This document shows, piece by piece, positions 1 to 12,640 of a DNA stretch of 64,000 nt (position 1 is its first letter; every line of letters starts with the position of its first letter). A model generated the notes under the pieces. It did no database searches. It saw nothing but the letters and a program-made list of their open reading frames with translations, and was not told where the DNA came from. The stretch covers positions 124,001 to 188,000 of the forward strand of contig NC_041782.1 of NCBI RefSeq assembly GCF_900090045.1, read 5' to 3'. Made by a program: the position numbers and the translations under genes. The DNA comes from Plasmodium malariae. Lineage: Eukaryota > Apicomplexa > Aconoidasida > Haemosporida > Plasmodiidae.

Positions 1-2065
1 GTATTCTGTTAAAAATATATTTATGAGAAAACATATGACGTGTTTAAATTATTCTGATCTTAACATACAATAACAGAACTACAAATAATTATAAACATAT
101 TATGTGTATAAAATATTATGGTAACTAATTAACATTATAATATTTCATTTTATATCTAAAATATTAGTCTCTTATGGAAGTAATTAACAAAATAAAAAAC
201 TAAAAAACAGTTAAATATTTAATACTATTTTTGAATTTCCAAAAAAAAATTATAAAAATTAACATAATTATATCTATGTGTTTTAAGCGATTTATAGTGT
301 TCTTGCAACATTTTCATAAGCATTGACATAGTTACATTGGTATTTTTATGATGAGTTGATCAATTCAATTGTTTGTTTAAAGTAAATATTTCCATATAAA
401 ATACACATTAATCCATTTTAAGAATTCATAATAATACATATATATAACTATTAAAAATATACACTATATATATAAAAAAAACTTACTAAATATTTACTTA
501 TATAAAGAATTTATCAGTATTACAAAGATTCACTGATTCTGAATATACTTTTAGTCTTCTTTGTTTCTTAGTTATATATATATTTGTCTGAAATACGTTA
601 TAAAATGAAATTATGATGTACAAATAATTTATTGTTCATAATATATTCAGTTTTCTGCATTGTATATAACTATACAGTGTATTAAGAATATGTATATATA
701 TATATCAGTCTTACAATATATTTATTATTCAAATGAATATTCAATATTTTTTGAGTTAATATATTGTTGTAAATACATCATTTATATTAATATATTGTTC
801 TTTTAACGAAAAATGTTAAATGTTTATACATATAATGTATTTCACATTTTTATCTTGAATATTTTTTTCTAAGATATGGTAAAAATATTTTTACAATCAC
901 AATATAAAATTTGTTTGTATTTATTCAGTAATACATAATCCTTTTATATTTTTACTGTAAAAATGTTACCCTTCTTTGTCTATAACCTTAGACTTTAATC
1001 ATTATTATATCCTTATAATAATATATATCTTAAATAAAATAACCTGTTAATAAAATTATATAATTTATATGCGTCTTTTACATTATCATGATTTCCAGAT
1101 ATATATTTTTCTTCATATGCCCTCATTATTCTTATTAATCCAAGTAATAATTCCCCCTCTAAATACATACATATGTTAACATGCATAAAATAAGTTATTT
1201 AAAAAGAATATTACATCCTATTTATATTATACATATAATTTATACTTGATCCCCCAAAAACGAATTATTTGTTCAAACATTTTTTTTATTTATATATATT
1301 ATTTAGTTAATAACATTTTCATATATTTTACTCATTACATAGTTTTGATAGCATTATATATTATACTAAACAAAATTCTTATTTAATGAATCATACATAT
1401 TAATATGATAATTTATTTTATTTACTTTTATATGTTACATCTATTTGCATTAAAATATTAATCTTTTTTATTATATAAGTTTCGATATATAAAAACATAA
1501 CTTTTGTAGTTAATTTTAATGAATAGTATATATATTTCCGGGAAATAGAGTATAAACAGTTCATTTCATTAAATACAAAAAACAGACTTATATATTTAAA
1601 AAAAAAAAAAAATAATAGTTTTTTTAATTTTATCAAAAATTAATAATATTAGACCAATAAAAAGGAAAAATACAAAACCATTTCATATTGTTTAAATATA
1701 AATTAGCACTTGAATTCTGTAAAAGTATATGATTTGTCCTATTATATATAAAAGTTAACGTGTATATATGTATGTTTATTCAAATTTATTTTAATACTAA
1801 AATGTATCTGTTAACAATAATATATTATTATGATAAAGTCATACATTAAAATAAGAAATGAAAAAATATCAAATATTCAAATTCACATAAAAACTAATAA
1901 CATATTATTTAATATTGTGTATCAAAAAAGCCACGAATAATTAGGTTGATTTTTAAAATATAAGAAGTTATGCATATGTTAAAATAAATAAATATACAAA
2001 GATATTACGATTATTATTTTATAATAATTACTTTACAGAAATACATATATTGCATACTATTTATT
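1..2065. other. Intergenic 3' flank of the first fam-m gene
   Basis: No supportable gene. This A+T-rich stretch lies downstream of the leftmost fam-m gene. Two parts resemble the flank downstream of the fam-m gene at 37.86 kb: about 280-530 resembles 36.08-36.31 kb, and about 1320-1460 resembles 37.13-37.25 kb. It is therefore probably the tail of a duplicated gene-plus-flank unit. A 72-codon open frame at 1418-1636 runs through poly-A and AT tracts and has no recognisable features. Confidence 0.5.
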
Positions 2066-3076
2066 TTACCTTTTCCTAAACTTAATTTTTTTGTATTTTT
2101 TGACTTTTTTATGGTAATAAACAACTCCCAATATAAGAGTAATACCTAATAAAAATAAAGGAATGAAATATATCAGATGACCTAATAATCGTCCTAATAC
2201 GCACTCACTAGCTATTTCCGTTGTTGTGCACACTCTACATGACGTTCCCGATCCCCAAAAAGTACCGTGCTTCCAAAACCCCTCTAACTTCTTTAATGTG
2301 TCTAGAATGGACGAAATAGTACCATTATTGGCCCACGATTCTAAAAGATCCTTTGTTAAACCAAGCTTTAACAGTAAGCTATCTTTACCTGAAAATCCCA
2401 GTGAAAATTCTGCTATGACTACTGCTATAAAAAACAGTAACAATAATACAGGTAAAGAAAATCTGAATACTAACTTTTTTCCTATTATTTTTTTGTATGT
2501 CTTATCATTAAGCGTCTTGCTGTTTTTAAGAAAATCTACATAATCTAATTCTTTGAATATCTTCTTTTCCATATGAGAATATTTTTTTGTTTCAAATATA
2601 CAAGATTTATTTTTCAAATCTTCCTTATGACCTTTGCTATTCATTAATGAACTTTCATATGGCTGTTCCTTTTTCGTTGAGGTCCCTTTTTCATTATAAC
2701 ATATATCATTTTTTTCGTTATTTCCATTATTAGTTATATTTTGTTTTAATCCTATAATACTTGAATCCTTATCCTGTTTACATTTTGCTAATAATCGATA
2801 AGTCCTCATATGCACATTTCTTCCATATTTGTGCATCTCATCCAAACGTTTGTTAAATGTACACTGAAAAAAGGTAATTATATATCATTTAAAAGAATAA
2901 ATAATTTCATGTAAAATTGTTGTATTTAAAAAAAAACTTAAACGAATATGTACGAATAACGCAAATTTTCCCTAACAAAATTATCATACCACATAATTGT
3001 AAAAATAACATATCCTACATAAAAATATAAACGTAAAAATTTTAATAAAAAGTTTAATATTCAATTTTTGCTCCAT
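2066..3076 (-). CDS. fam-m-type putative exported protein, two exons
   Basis: Exon 1 is 2990-3076 (29 codons, M-E-Q-K start, hydrophobic leader); the intron is 2864-2989 (GTATGA...TTTTTTCAG); exon 2 is 2066-2863, ending TAA. The join is in phase 0 and gives about 294 residues. After the leader comes a PEXEL-like RLLAK near residues 52-56, then a charged linker. Next is the family block FETKKYSHMEKKIFKELDY, a first membrane span (about 165-185), a cysteine-containing loop, a second span (about 262-283) and a basic tail ending KIKFRKR. The combination matches P. malariae fam-m (family name from memory). The function is unknown; export to the infected red cell is predicted for the family. The upstream AATATAG element lies about 400 bp before the start. 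The gene appears intact. Confidence 0.85.
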
Positions 3077-3481
3077 TTTATAAATCTTGAATGTTGTAAT
3101 GTATTCAACATAAAAACAATTAACAGTAATATAATATCCTCTTACATATACGATACACTATAATTATTTATATAATTTGTATTTTTTTTTAGTATTTTTT
3201 TATTAAAAACAAAATAAATTAAATATAAATGTTATGTTTTTTATAACAGAGTATATGAAAAGAAACTTTAAACATATACTATGAAATATTTATATAAATG
3301 TTCTTTATAAAAAATTAACGCATTAGAAAAATGTAATTTGTATACATTGATGCATATTAAAAATATATAAAATAATTATTTAAATATTAGTGTATTTTTA
3401 TAATTTTTTATTTAATCCTTTTAAAAATAAAATATGAATGTAATATATTATTTTTTTATATCTCAAATTATAGACTTTATA

Positions 3482-3540
3482 TAGAATATGGAATGTATAG
3501 AATATAGAGAATATATTGTTTTATATATGGAATTAATAAT
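3482..3540 (-). promoter_or_regulatory. Conserved upstream element of fam gene
   Basis: A GAATATAG-rich block about 405 bp upstream of the fam-m start codon, followed by a TTTTAACAATG-like string. Related blocks occur at a similar distance upstream of the other fam-l/fam-m genes here. It may be promoter, 5' UTR or merely co-duplicated flank. Confidence 0.4.
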
Positions 3541-6477
3541 AATAAATTTTAACAATGAAACTTTATTAATAATTTTTATTTTGTAATAATACAATCGAAA
3601 AATATATTATTGTTATAAAACATTAGTAATTATAATAATATAATAAATATAGTGGTAATTAGGAAAAAAATATTTTGTACATCATTCTATGATACATTAA
3701 TTATAACATTCTCAATCATTTATAGGCTGTAATATATTTAAAATGTAGAATCTATATCGTACTATCAAATGTAAAGAACAATATGTTTTTTTAAGGTAAA
3801 TGAATTATATTTTTTTTATTTTGGTATAATAATCTGTGAAAATTATAATTTTCAATTAAGCTTTATTCCTGTTATCAGTAATTGCAATATTTTAAAATAC
3901 ATTGATTAATTTTTTTCGATTTTTTTTTAATTAATATATATTTTTAAAAGAACTGTTAATATAAGGAAGGAAAGTGGATAAAAGGAATAAACATACATAT
4001 GTTTTATTATAACAATGTTTTCTACAGTTGTTACTTAAAGTGGATTTTACCTTCCATATAGAAGTATTAAATATAATTTCATATAAATATATAGTATGAT
4101 ATTATAATTTTTCGTGCAAATATTGAATATATTATATTAAGTATATCTTTAAAATATTAGCTTTATAAAAATATTTTTATTAATACCACGTTTTATAAAT
4201 TCTGATACATTACCTAGTTGTCCATAATATGTATTATATATGAAAATCTTTTTTTTTAAGCTTGAATGTTTTACATGGTGATTATGAATTTTTAAAAATA
4301 TTAATTTTTTATATCAATTAAAAAATATGATACAATTTATTTTTTATTTCAAATAAAATATGTTAAAAGTTATTAAACTTTTCCGACTTAAAGAATTATT
4401 CTTCAATGCGGAAATTTATATTTTCTATTAATATTTTGTGGTAATTTTGGATAACAATATAATTCATATAAATGTTTTCATATTTCATAATTTAATCACG
4501 ACTTATATTAATTTAATATTCTTGAAATTACGCTAAACCATAATGTGTATTAGGAAGAAAGATAATAATTTGATATTTTTACTTTGCGCATTTTTCTGCG
4601 TGTTCTAATAATCTATAAATTATATGACATACATGTAATTCCATACATTTCTCTTTTTTTATTAATTTCATTGATTTTCATTTTTATTTGCAATTTTTTC
4701 TAAAATTATTTTTATTTCCCAATATGTAATAAGATATATTTTTTATATTAAAAGGTCAGTGAAACTTTTTGGCCATTTTTATGAATTTCAGAATTTTCAA
4801 GTATACTTATCTTTTTTCTTGTAAACATTTATTTACTTAAATATATTCTAAACATTTAAGAATTACATCATTTATTATATACTTATTTATTTTAATTTTT
4901 GTTTTCTTTTTTGTTTATTTTCTCTTATTTATGAATTTAACTTATCTAAAAGTTTATGATATAAAAAAGATAATATTTAATTTTTGGACGGTTTTATTTC
5001 TAGTTAGTAAATTTTATTAATTAATAAATGTTATATTAATATAATATGTTCAATAATGACTTGGAACTAAATATTCTTGTTATTAGAGTAAAATTCATTT
5101 AGCTATATGGAATATATATTTTGTGTTTGCTTATTAGTGCATACTACATATAAAAAATAAAGTACTATAAGTAACTGCAAAATTATTAATAATGAAATAT
5201 TAATATTAACAATATAATTCATAAAATAATTCATTTCCTATATATGTATATTCTCTTTATATAGAAATAATGCATAAAATATAAACTAATACCTCATATA
5301 TAATTAATAAAGATATATTAAAACAAATGAAAGACATTATAATTTTTCATTATAAGAAGATATATATTTGCTGTTTATTTTCTTTTTCTTATTTCATATT
5401 TTTCATTCTCTGATATATTTATGTAAATCGAATAAATATATATACAAAAATATTTCATATGTATGTGTAGAAAATATATGAAAATATATTTGATATAAAT
5501 GAATCAGTAAGAATAATAACTCACTTTATATTCAAATAAAAATATACAGTTATACGTTTAAAATATATTAAGATAATTAAAGCATGATAATACTGCTATG
5601 CTGTATGTATAATATATAAGATGAAAAATAATAGTATAATTATTGTTACATTAATGTATTTATAAATATACATTAGTTTTATTCATTATTATAGCTATTA
5701 TATACAGAATAAATATATGAATAATATAAAGAAATGTAAGTAAAAAATATGATAATATGAATTATTATAATTATTTCTGTATTAATAAAAAATAAAATAT
5801 ATATTATTTATATATCTTCTAAAAAAAATATATATTCTATGTATTATATAAATATTTAACGAATTTAAATTCAAAAGTATATTATTCGAAGCTTGGAGTA
5901 TAAAACATGTTTAATCATGTTTTATTTTTAATATTTGAATTATTTTAAGAACCTAATTATAATTTTTTGTTTTAAGATTAATTAACATATCTCATTTATT
6001 TTATTTGCATATTCAAGAAAATAATATTGGACTCATAAAAATTTTAACAACTAAAACATCTGATTATATAAAAGATAGGATTTCCCATATGTTAAAATGA
6101 GAATAATTGTCACATAAACTTTTTAGTTAAATATTATGCAGAATTATATAATTAATAGATTTATAGTTCACAATAATTCGCTTAGGAAATATATATTTTA
6201 TTAAAAAAAATACGATATATTCATCATAAATTTTTGTTCTAATCTATAACAAAATAGAAATTGTTGTACTTGATTATGTTCAAAATAGTATTAACATTAA
6301 TATCTTATATTAATACGTATAAAATATTATTTTCACGATATTTGTATGTTCTAATTATATGTCTACTATTTTATTTTTTATAATTTTTACTGCATATAAA
6401 AATGTTTATGAAATAACCTTTTCATTCCTTATATCAATATGAAAATAAATCTCTTATTGTGTATTATATGTATATTG
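3541..6477. other. Intergenic, no gene seen
   Basis: No open frame or splice pattern that I can support. The part near 3.5-4.1 kb continues the conserved 5' flank shared with other fam genes. A perfect 10-bp-stem inverted repeat lies at 5900-5925. The minus strand at about 4.6-4.98 kb gives short lysine-rich stop-broken runs, too weak to call a relic. Confidence 0.4.
5900..5925. repeat. Inverted repeat, 10-bp arms, 6-nt loop
   Basis: ATAAAACATG, loop TTTAAT, then CATGTTTTAT: a perfect hairpin-forming sequence in intergenic DNA. No associated gene. The function is unknown and chance is possible in such A+T-rich DNA, although the CATG core makes it less trivial. Confidence 0.6.
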
Positions 6478-7421
6478 CTAATTACCTGCAGAATGATAAC
6501 CTATCCTAATTCTTCCGTCTTCTGTGTGTGAAATCACATTTTTAGAAGATCTTTCTAATAGTTCACATGATTCCTCTAGAACGATGTTCTTCGTTATTCT
6601 TTTTTTTTTATTTCGACAACTGTGAATTCGGGGTCCAATGGGACTAAACTATTATATAAAATAAAAAGGAATGAAAAATGTTATATATATATATATGAAT
6701 AATATTATTTTATTGAAAATTATGTATATTTTTTGTCCTAAATTTTGATAATTTTTAACGATAATTCTTATAATACTTTATACAAAAAATAAAATGTAAT
6801 CAGAAAAGTTCCCAGAAGCGTAAAACCCACAGATAATGCAGTCTTCATCTCAGGTGAAATAGAACATTTATAGATTGTTGTATTCCTTTTGCACGAATAA
6901 CTATCCTGTATATCCTTTTCTAATTGTTTCCAAAGTACTTCAATGTATTCTTCCCATAATTTTATATTACCTTCGCATTTGGATCCACTAGAAATATAAT
7001 CAATTTTTTCTCTATTTAACCATTCATTCAAAAAACCACAGTACTCAGTATCACTAACACTATAACTTGGGCCTATCATTACGTTTATTACTTCTTTATT
7101 TTTGTAATAGTGATCAAGCTTACAACCAATCTTATATAAATTTTCATTATCATTCTTTAAAGGATTTAATAATGTAAATGATTTTGATGAATCATGAAGT
7201 TCAACATCAGCTTCAAAGTGCATCAAAATTTGATCCTTCTTACTTGCTTCTAATTTCTGAAAAGCAAAAGTAAAAAAGCAAAATGAAATAAAAGCACGAT
7301 AATACAAGTATATTAAATATTTTAGGAAATTAATACTAAATAAACTATATATTATAATATTCAAATTAGTTCATAAAAATTATTAGGTAAATTAAATGTA
7401 TAAATTCATACTTACAACCAT
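6478..7421 (-). CDS. pir: Short PIR-family variant antigen, three exons
   Basis: Exon 1 is 7416-7421 (ATG GTT, donor GTAAGT); exon 2 is 6777-7256; exon 3 is 6478-6648. All joins are in phase 0, giving about 218 residues. Exon 2 begins KLEASKKDQ, carries the YCGFLNEWLNREK motif typical of PIR proteins, and ends in a membrane span followed by LYK. Exon 3 begins FSPIGPRIHS and is basic and charged, matching the PIR cytoplasmic exon. Only five cysteines lie in exon 2, and only about 45 residues separate the NEWL motif from the juxtamembrane region, whereas the two other pir genes here give 290 and 321 residues. This is a short or internally deleted member with an intact frame. PIR proteins are multigene variant proteins; their role is not settled. 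The two-codon exon 1 is the least certain part. Confidence 0.88.
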
Positions 7422-10400
7422 CTTTAAAAAATTCTGCTAAATGTGAATACATTAACAATGAGAAATTATAATATTTCCACATATAGTTGTTCATATATTA
7501 TGTAAAAAATCTGTCAATATTGACATTTTTTACTTCGACGTCTAAGAAATTAAAATATGAATTTTTTATTAATTATCAACAATGAAATAAATGGACATAA
7601 CATTTTTAATAATAATTCTTTTAAATAGTGAAGGAATGAATAACAAATTTTATTATAAAAATGTAAGGAAAGAGGATATTTATATATTTTTTTCTATTAA
7701 CTGCTTATTTTATATATGTTAAAGAATGAATAGATATTTATAAAAAAATTTTAATACAGTACTTCATACAATGAAATTGTATTTTATCTAATAAACTTAT
7801 TTCATATTTATTTTTTAAATACCATTTATTTATAATAATAAATATAAAAACAATGTTTTTTGTTATTTAATAATAGTTCATATACAATGAAAAACACATA
7901 ATTATAGTAAATATAAGTGCTTTAATTTATCGTTTATTATGACATAATTAAGAAGAGCGTATAGAAATCATATATATATTATATAAATGTACTTATAATA
8001 AGAAAAATATAATATAATATAATATAATATAATAACTGAGTAAATCTATAATTTTGTTCACTTATCATCATGTATAATTTAAAAACTTTATTCGTCCAAA
8101 TTCTTCTATCTCACTAGTATATGCATATTTTAATTGTAAAAGCGATTACCTAATCAATTTATTACATAAATTTTTTAACAATATTATGGATATGTATAAA
8201 TTATATTCATGAATATAGAGATTAATGTATTATATATAACTTATTAAAGAAAAATTTCATAAAAATAATTAAAAAAATTTATTTCGTATTAATTATATAA
8301 TTTTAAAATGATAATAACATTAATGATGTAGAAAACAGAAGAGCCAATAAAACATATTTTATTACATAATATCCAGAATGAAGTATAAATTTTTTTATCA
8401 TTATTATTATTCCTATTATCAATTTTTATAGTTATTCAAACATAAAATATATCAGATTAAATATACTGATATTATATGCATTTATAAAAATTTGTAAATA
8501 TTGAAATTGTAGATTTCGAATTGAAAATTATAAAAAATTATGAATATTTTAAAATTTCGTGTTATATTTTTCTATATAAAGATATAGGATAAAATATTAT
8601 GCGTGACAAAGTATAATGATTGGTCTCTTCCAAATACATAATATTTGTAATATTACTAAATATGGCTAATAAATATATAAAGCGTTATTTGTATAAGTCT
8701 TTTTTATGTTCATAATATCTTTTAATTTTGCCTTCTGTGTATGCTATTTTTTTATTAAAAATTGAATTTAACCTTTATATAATATTCTCATATATAAAGT
8801 ATATTATATATACTAATATAACATTACTTATACTTTTAGTTAATTGTAAAATCTCAAAGAATACAAAAAAGGAAAAAACATTAAAATTATAGTGACTATC
8901 TATTTTAGTAATGAATAAGACAATTCCTAAAATATAATTTCTTCAAATTGTATTTTAAAGCATTTTTTACTAAAATTCTCCAATTATTTTATTTTTGTCC
9001 TTTTTTTTAACCAAAAATAAAAAAATTTTTTGATGGTAATTGATTTATTATCAAAAATAAAACATAGAATTTTTAAAATAAAATTAAAAAAAAATATATA
9101 TATATAATCTAAATATGCCTATTCTTCAAAATTCGAACATTTAAAATTAAAATTTTGCATATATAAAAAATAAATATATTTATTTTCATTTATATTTTTA
9201 GACGATGCAAATACTTTTACTATTTTCTACTTTCTCCGTTATTTATATGATAAGTTTTTTTAAATGAATTAATAAGGATGTTAATATAAGAATAATACAA
9301 AATTTATTTACTAATTCAATTATTTATGTATATAACAATGTTCTATTAAAATATAATGATTAAAAAATTCTGTGTAATCATCATCAAATATAAATATATA
9401 TTAATTTTTGAAGAATTAAATATTTTTGCGTATATTTTTCAATATATGTAATAATTAAAAAGAATAAAATTTAATTTACTATTACTTTTATATTAAGAGT
9501 ATTAAAATAGACCATTTAAAAATTTTTTCCTAATAATATAGTAAAAAATTATTTAGTGTTTAAAGCACAATAAAATGTATAATTTAATGTAATATAATAT
9601 TTTCTCTGTAAATAAATTAGTATCTCTTTAAAAATATTTTTTATTAAATACATTTTTCAGATTAATATATACATTTTTAGATTATTAACTTACAGTTCAT
9701 ATAATTAGTGCGCTGTTTTATATTTATTTATTTCGCTCTTATATTATTAAATATGGAATATTATTATATTCACAATAGCATTATATCATAATTTGAAGGT
9801 TAATGTATAAATATTTTGTAATTCCATTTCCATTCATCATATAATTTTTATATATAAATTTAAGAATATTATAATTATATATATTTTTTTCTTATTCATA
9901 AATATTTTTCTATTAATTTAGAACATTTATTCATCTCAATTTTTAATATCGTTCGTTAAATGATATTTCTGCATATATCTGTTTTAATTTATATACTTTT
10001 ATTATGTATATTTGTCTTTTTCCACGCTATTTTTAATATAAATAGAAATAATAATATATTAAAATTACAAAAAATATGTAAAAAATAATATTTTAAGATT
10101 TTTATATTAATTTGTTTAAGTAGTCTAAAATAGCGTATAAAATAATATACCACTAATGTCTTATGTAATGCGAACTTCATTATATCTAATATAAATATTA
10201 GAAAAATACGAAAATAGTTCCACATTTCATATTAAGAAATTATATGTAAATTTTCCATTATTTAATCCACAACAAGGTATAATCACATAGAAATCCTGTA
10301 AATTATCCATTAATATTTTTTTAATTATTGTCCAATAATTTACTTCTTTAATGACATAAAAAATAAATAAAATATATAGATTATATAAATGTAAATTTTC

Positions 10401-11226
10401 ATTATAATATAAATTCAACTTATTTGTAAAATAATGAGTAAACACTACAATTATATACAAAAATAATATAAGAGTTATTTAAAAACTTCATATCATTGTG
10501 CTGATTTATAATCCCCAAATGTGTAGACATTTATAAATGATGCATAATTTAAAAGTACAATATTTTATTGTATATTTATAATTTCACATGCAGATTATAT
10601 GAAACATTATGTCTGTTAAATTCTTACAATTAGTATCTCTTATAAAATATTTCTCATAAGATGTATTTTATAGCATAAATATTAATATTCTTGTTTGGGA
10701 GTAAATAAAATATATATATGTACTACTAAAACAAGAATTATTCATATAGATACGCTAAATACAAAAAAAAAATACATTTATTGTTATTTTAGAAATAATA
10801 ATACATTTTCTAATATGACCTAAAAGAATTACCATTTTAAAATTTATCAAAAAAAAAAAAAAAAAGGATTCGTTAAATAGAAAGTGACTAAGTACACCAA
10901 AGTTATCTGAATTATACTATTATATATTAATTTTAAAGTACATATATATATTTTATAAAATATACTTGAACATGAAGGTGTAAATACGTATACTAAATTT
11001 TTATTTACGCTTAAGACGTTGCTTAAAATACGAATCGAAAATTAATTAAACATTCAAAAATTCAAATTAGGAAAAGAAATAAGAACATACATTTTTACTG
11101 CCTCCCCATAAAATACTGATATATTTAGGTGTATTTATAAAATATAAATAGTTATTGTTATGGTTGTTAAATATCTCACTAAAAATATGACTATAGGTTA
11201 AATTCATCTTTACAGGAAAACACATA
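7422..11226. other. Intergenic, no gene seen
   Basis: Two adjacent minus-strand open frames (9989-10225 and 10227-10460) are rich in Ile, Leu, Phe and Tyr and have no splice context or family motif, so I do not call them genes. An imperfect ATAAT pentamer tract lies near 8008-8034 and a 17-base A run near 10849-10865. From about 11.0 kb the sequence is the 3' flank of the following pseudogene. Confidence 0.4.
8008..8034. repeat. ATAAT pentanucleotide tandem repeat
   Basis: About five consecutive copies of a TATAA/ATAAT unit. It is a simple microsatellite in intergenic DNA. Confidence 0.7.
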
Positions 11227-12176
11227 TTACTTCTTATTTATTCTTTTTCTAAATTTAATATTTTCATATTTTATAACTTTTTTATAATAATAAATCATCC
11301 CTAATATAAATATCAGAACAAATATAAGGAAGGGTACGCAATAAAAAAAAATAGTTGTTGCACATGTTTTTTGTAAATTACTCCATCAATCTATGGCGAA
11401 TAATGTACTCAACACCCCACCTATCGTATGTGCACCTTCAACTTTATTTATGTAAAACAAGCCTAATGAACCCAACAATCCACCAGTTGCAAGTTTTTCT
11501 AGTAAAAGATCTAATATTGGCATCATCAATACCAAAATAAATAAAAAAAATAAAGAAATTCGTATGCGCAGTTTTTTACGTTTTACTTTTTTATATTCCT
11601 TATCTTCAATTATCTTGATATTTTTAAGGTAATCATTATAATCAAGTTCTTTAAATATTTTTTGTTCATAATCCGAATATTTTTTGGTTTTAGGTATAAT
11701 ACATTTATTTTGATCAACATTTTTACCGTATTTCTGAACATATAGTGAACTTCTACAGGATTGCTTATGTTTTCCGTTTGCTCCTTTTTTATTATTAGAT
11801 ATATTATTTTGTTTAATGACTTCATTACCTGGAATTTCTTCCTTAGAATTTGCAATACATAGATCCTTCCCCTGTTTATATTGTGCTAATAATGGATATT
11901 TTCTCGAATTTAATTTTCTGCGAAAACTGCATCTTTCATCCAAATATTTATTTAAAGTGTTCTGAAAAAAACAAAAAATTTAAACATTTTTTACATAAAT
12001 AGAAAAATATTTTTATCCTAAAAAAAAGCATTAATAAAAATAAACAATTAAAATATAAATAAAAAAAACTCCTTTGAATAATACTATCATACCATGTCAT
12101 TATAAAAGTTACATATCCAAGTTAAAAGAATAAACGTTAAAATTTTAATAAATAATAATATAATGTTTTGATCCAT
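11227..12176 (-). pseudogene. fam-m-like gene with one in-frame TGA
   Basis: Exon 1 is 12093-12176 (28 codons; hydrophobic leader ending in TWICNFYNDM); the intron is 11962-12092 (GTATGA...TTTTTTCAG); exon 2 is 11227-11961. The frame is open for about 190 codons of exon 2, then meets TGA at 11386-11388. The same frame continues for 52 more codons, including the expected second membrane span and a basic tail with IKFRKR, before TAA at 11227-11229. One point change to a stop in an otherwise complete gene therefore explains the break. The PEXEL-like site reads PLLAQ: residue five is a canonical Q, but the essential arginine is proline. It still carries KKYSDYEQKIFKELDY. The alternatives are a real truncated product lacking the second span, or a sequencing error. 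Confidence 0.82.
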
Positions 12177-12593
12177 TATATAGTTTTCGAAAGTTGTAAT
12201 TTATTCAAAAAGAATTATATTTAAAATAAGTATTATACATTCAATCAGAAATCGCACTGTATATATTTTTTTAATTTTTTTTTTTATTATATATTCTTAG
12301 AAAGATAATAATATATATATATATATACCTAAAATACGTTTTAGAATGTAAAGTAAAATAAAATACCTTTAAAAATATATGATAAATTTTTAATATTTAC
12401 GTTATAAATAAAAAAATAACTTTATTTAAAATACTATACTTTTAATTCATTCATAAATATTCAAAATGCATAAGTTAATTATTCAATATAGTCTACTAAT
12501 TACACGTTTTTTTTTATAGAAACGTTTCAGGTAAAATAAAAATATACTATATATTATTATTTCAGGTTACTCATTTAATTTATAGCATAAAAA

Positions 12594-12640
12594 GTATAGA
12601 ATATAGATATATTGATATATTTTATATATTAAAATAGTAA
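12594..12640 (-). promoter_or_regulatory. Conserved upstream element of fam gene
   Basis: GTATAGAATATAGATATATTG-type block about 418 bp upstream of the pseudogene start. It is the counterpart of the elements before the other fam genes and more diverged than most. Confidence 0.35.

Noticed and set aside
2226..2543. 105-codon plus-strand open frame
   Set aside because: It lies antisense within exon 2 of the fam-m gene and has no features of its own; it is a shadow.
9989..10460. Two adjacent hydrophobic minus-strand frames as a gene
   Set aside because: No splice join, no motif, and a composition expected from A+T-rich DNA.
11610..11855. 81-codon minus-strand frame
   Set aside because: Out-of-frame overlap with the fam-m pseudogene exon 2.
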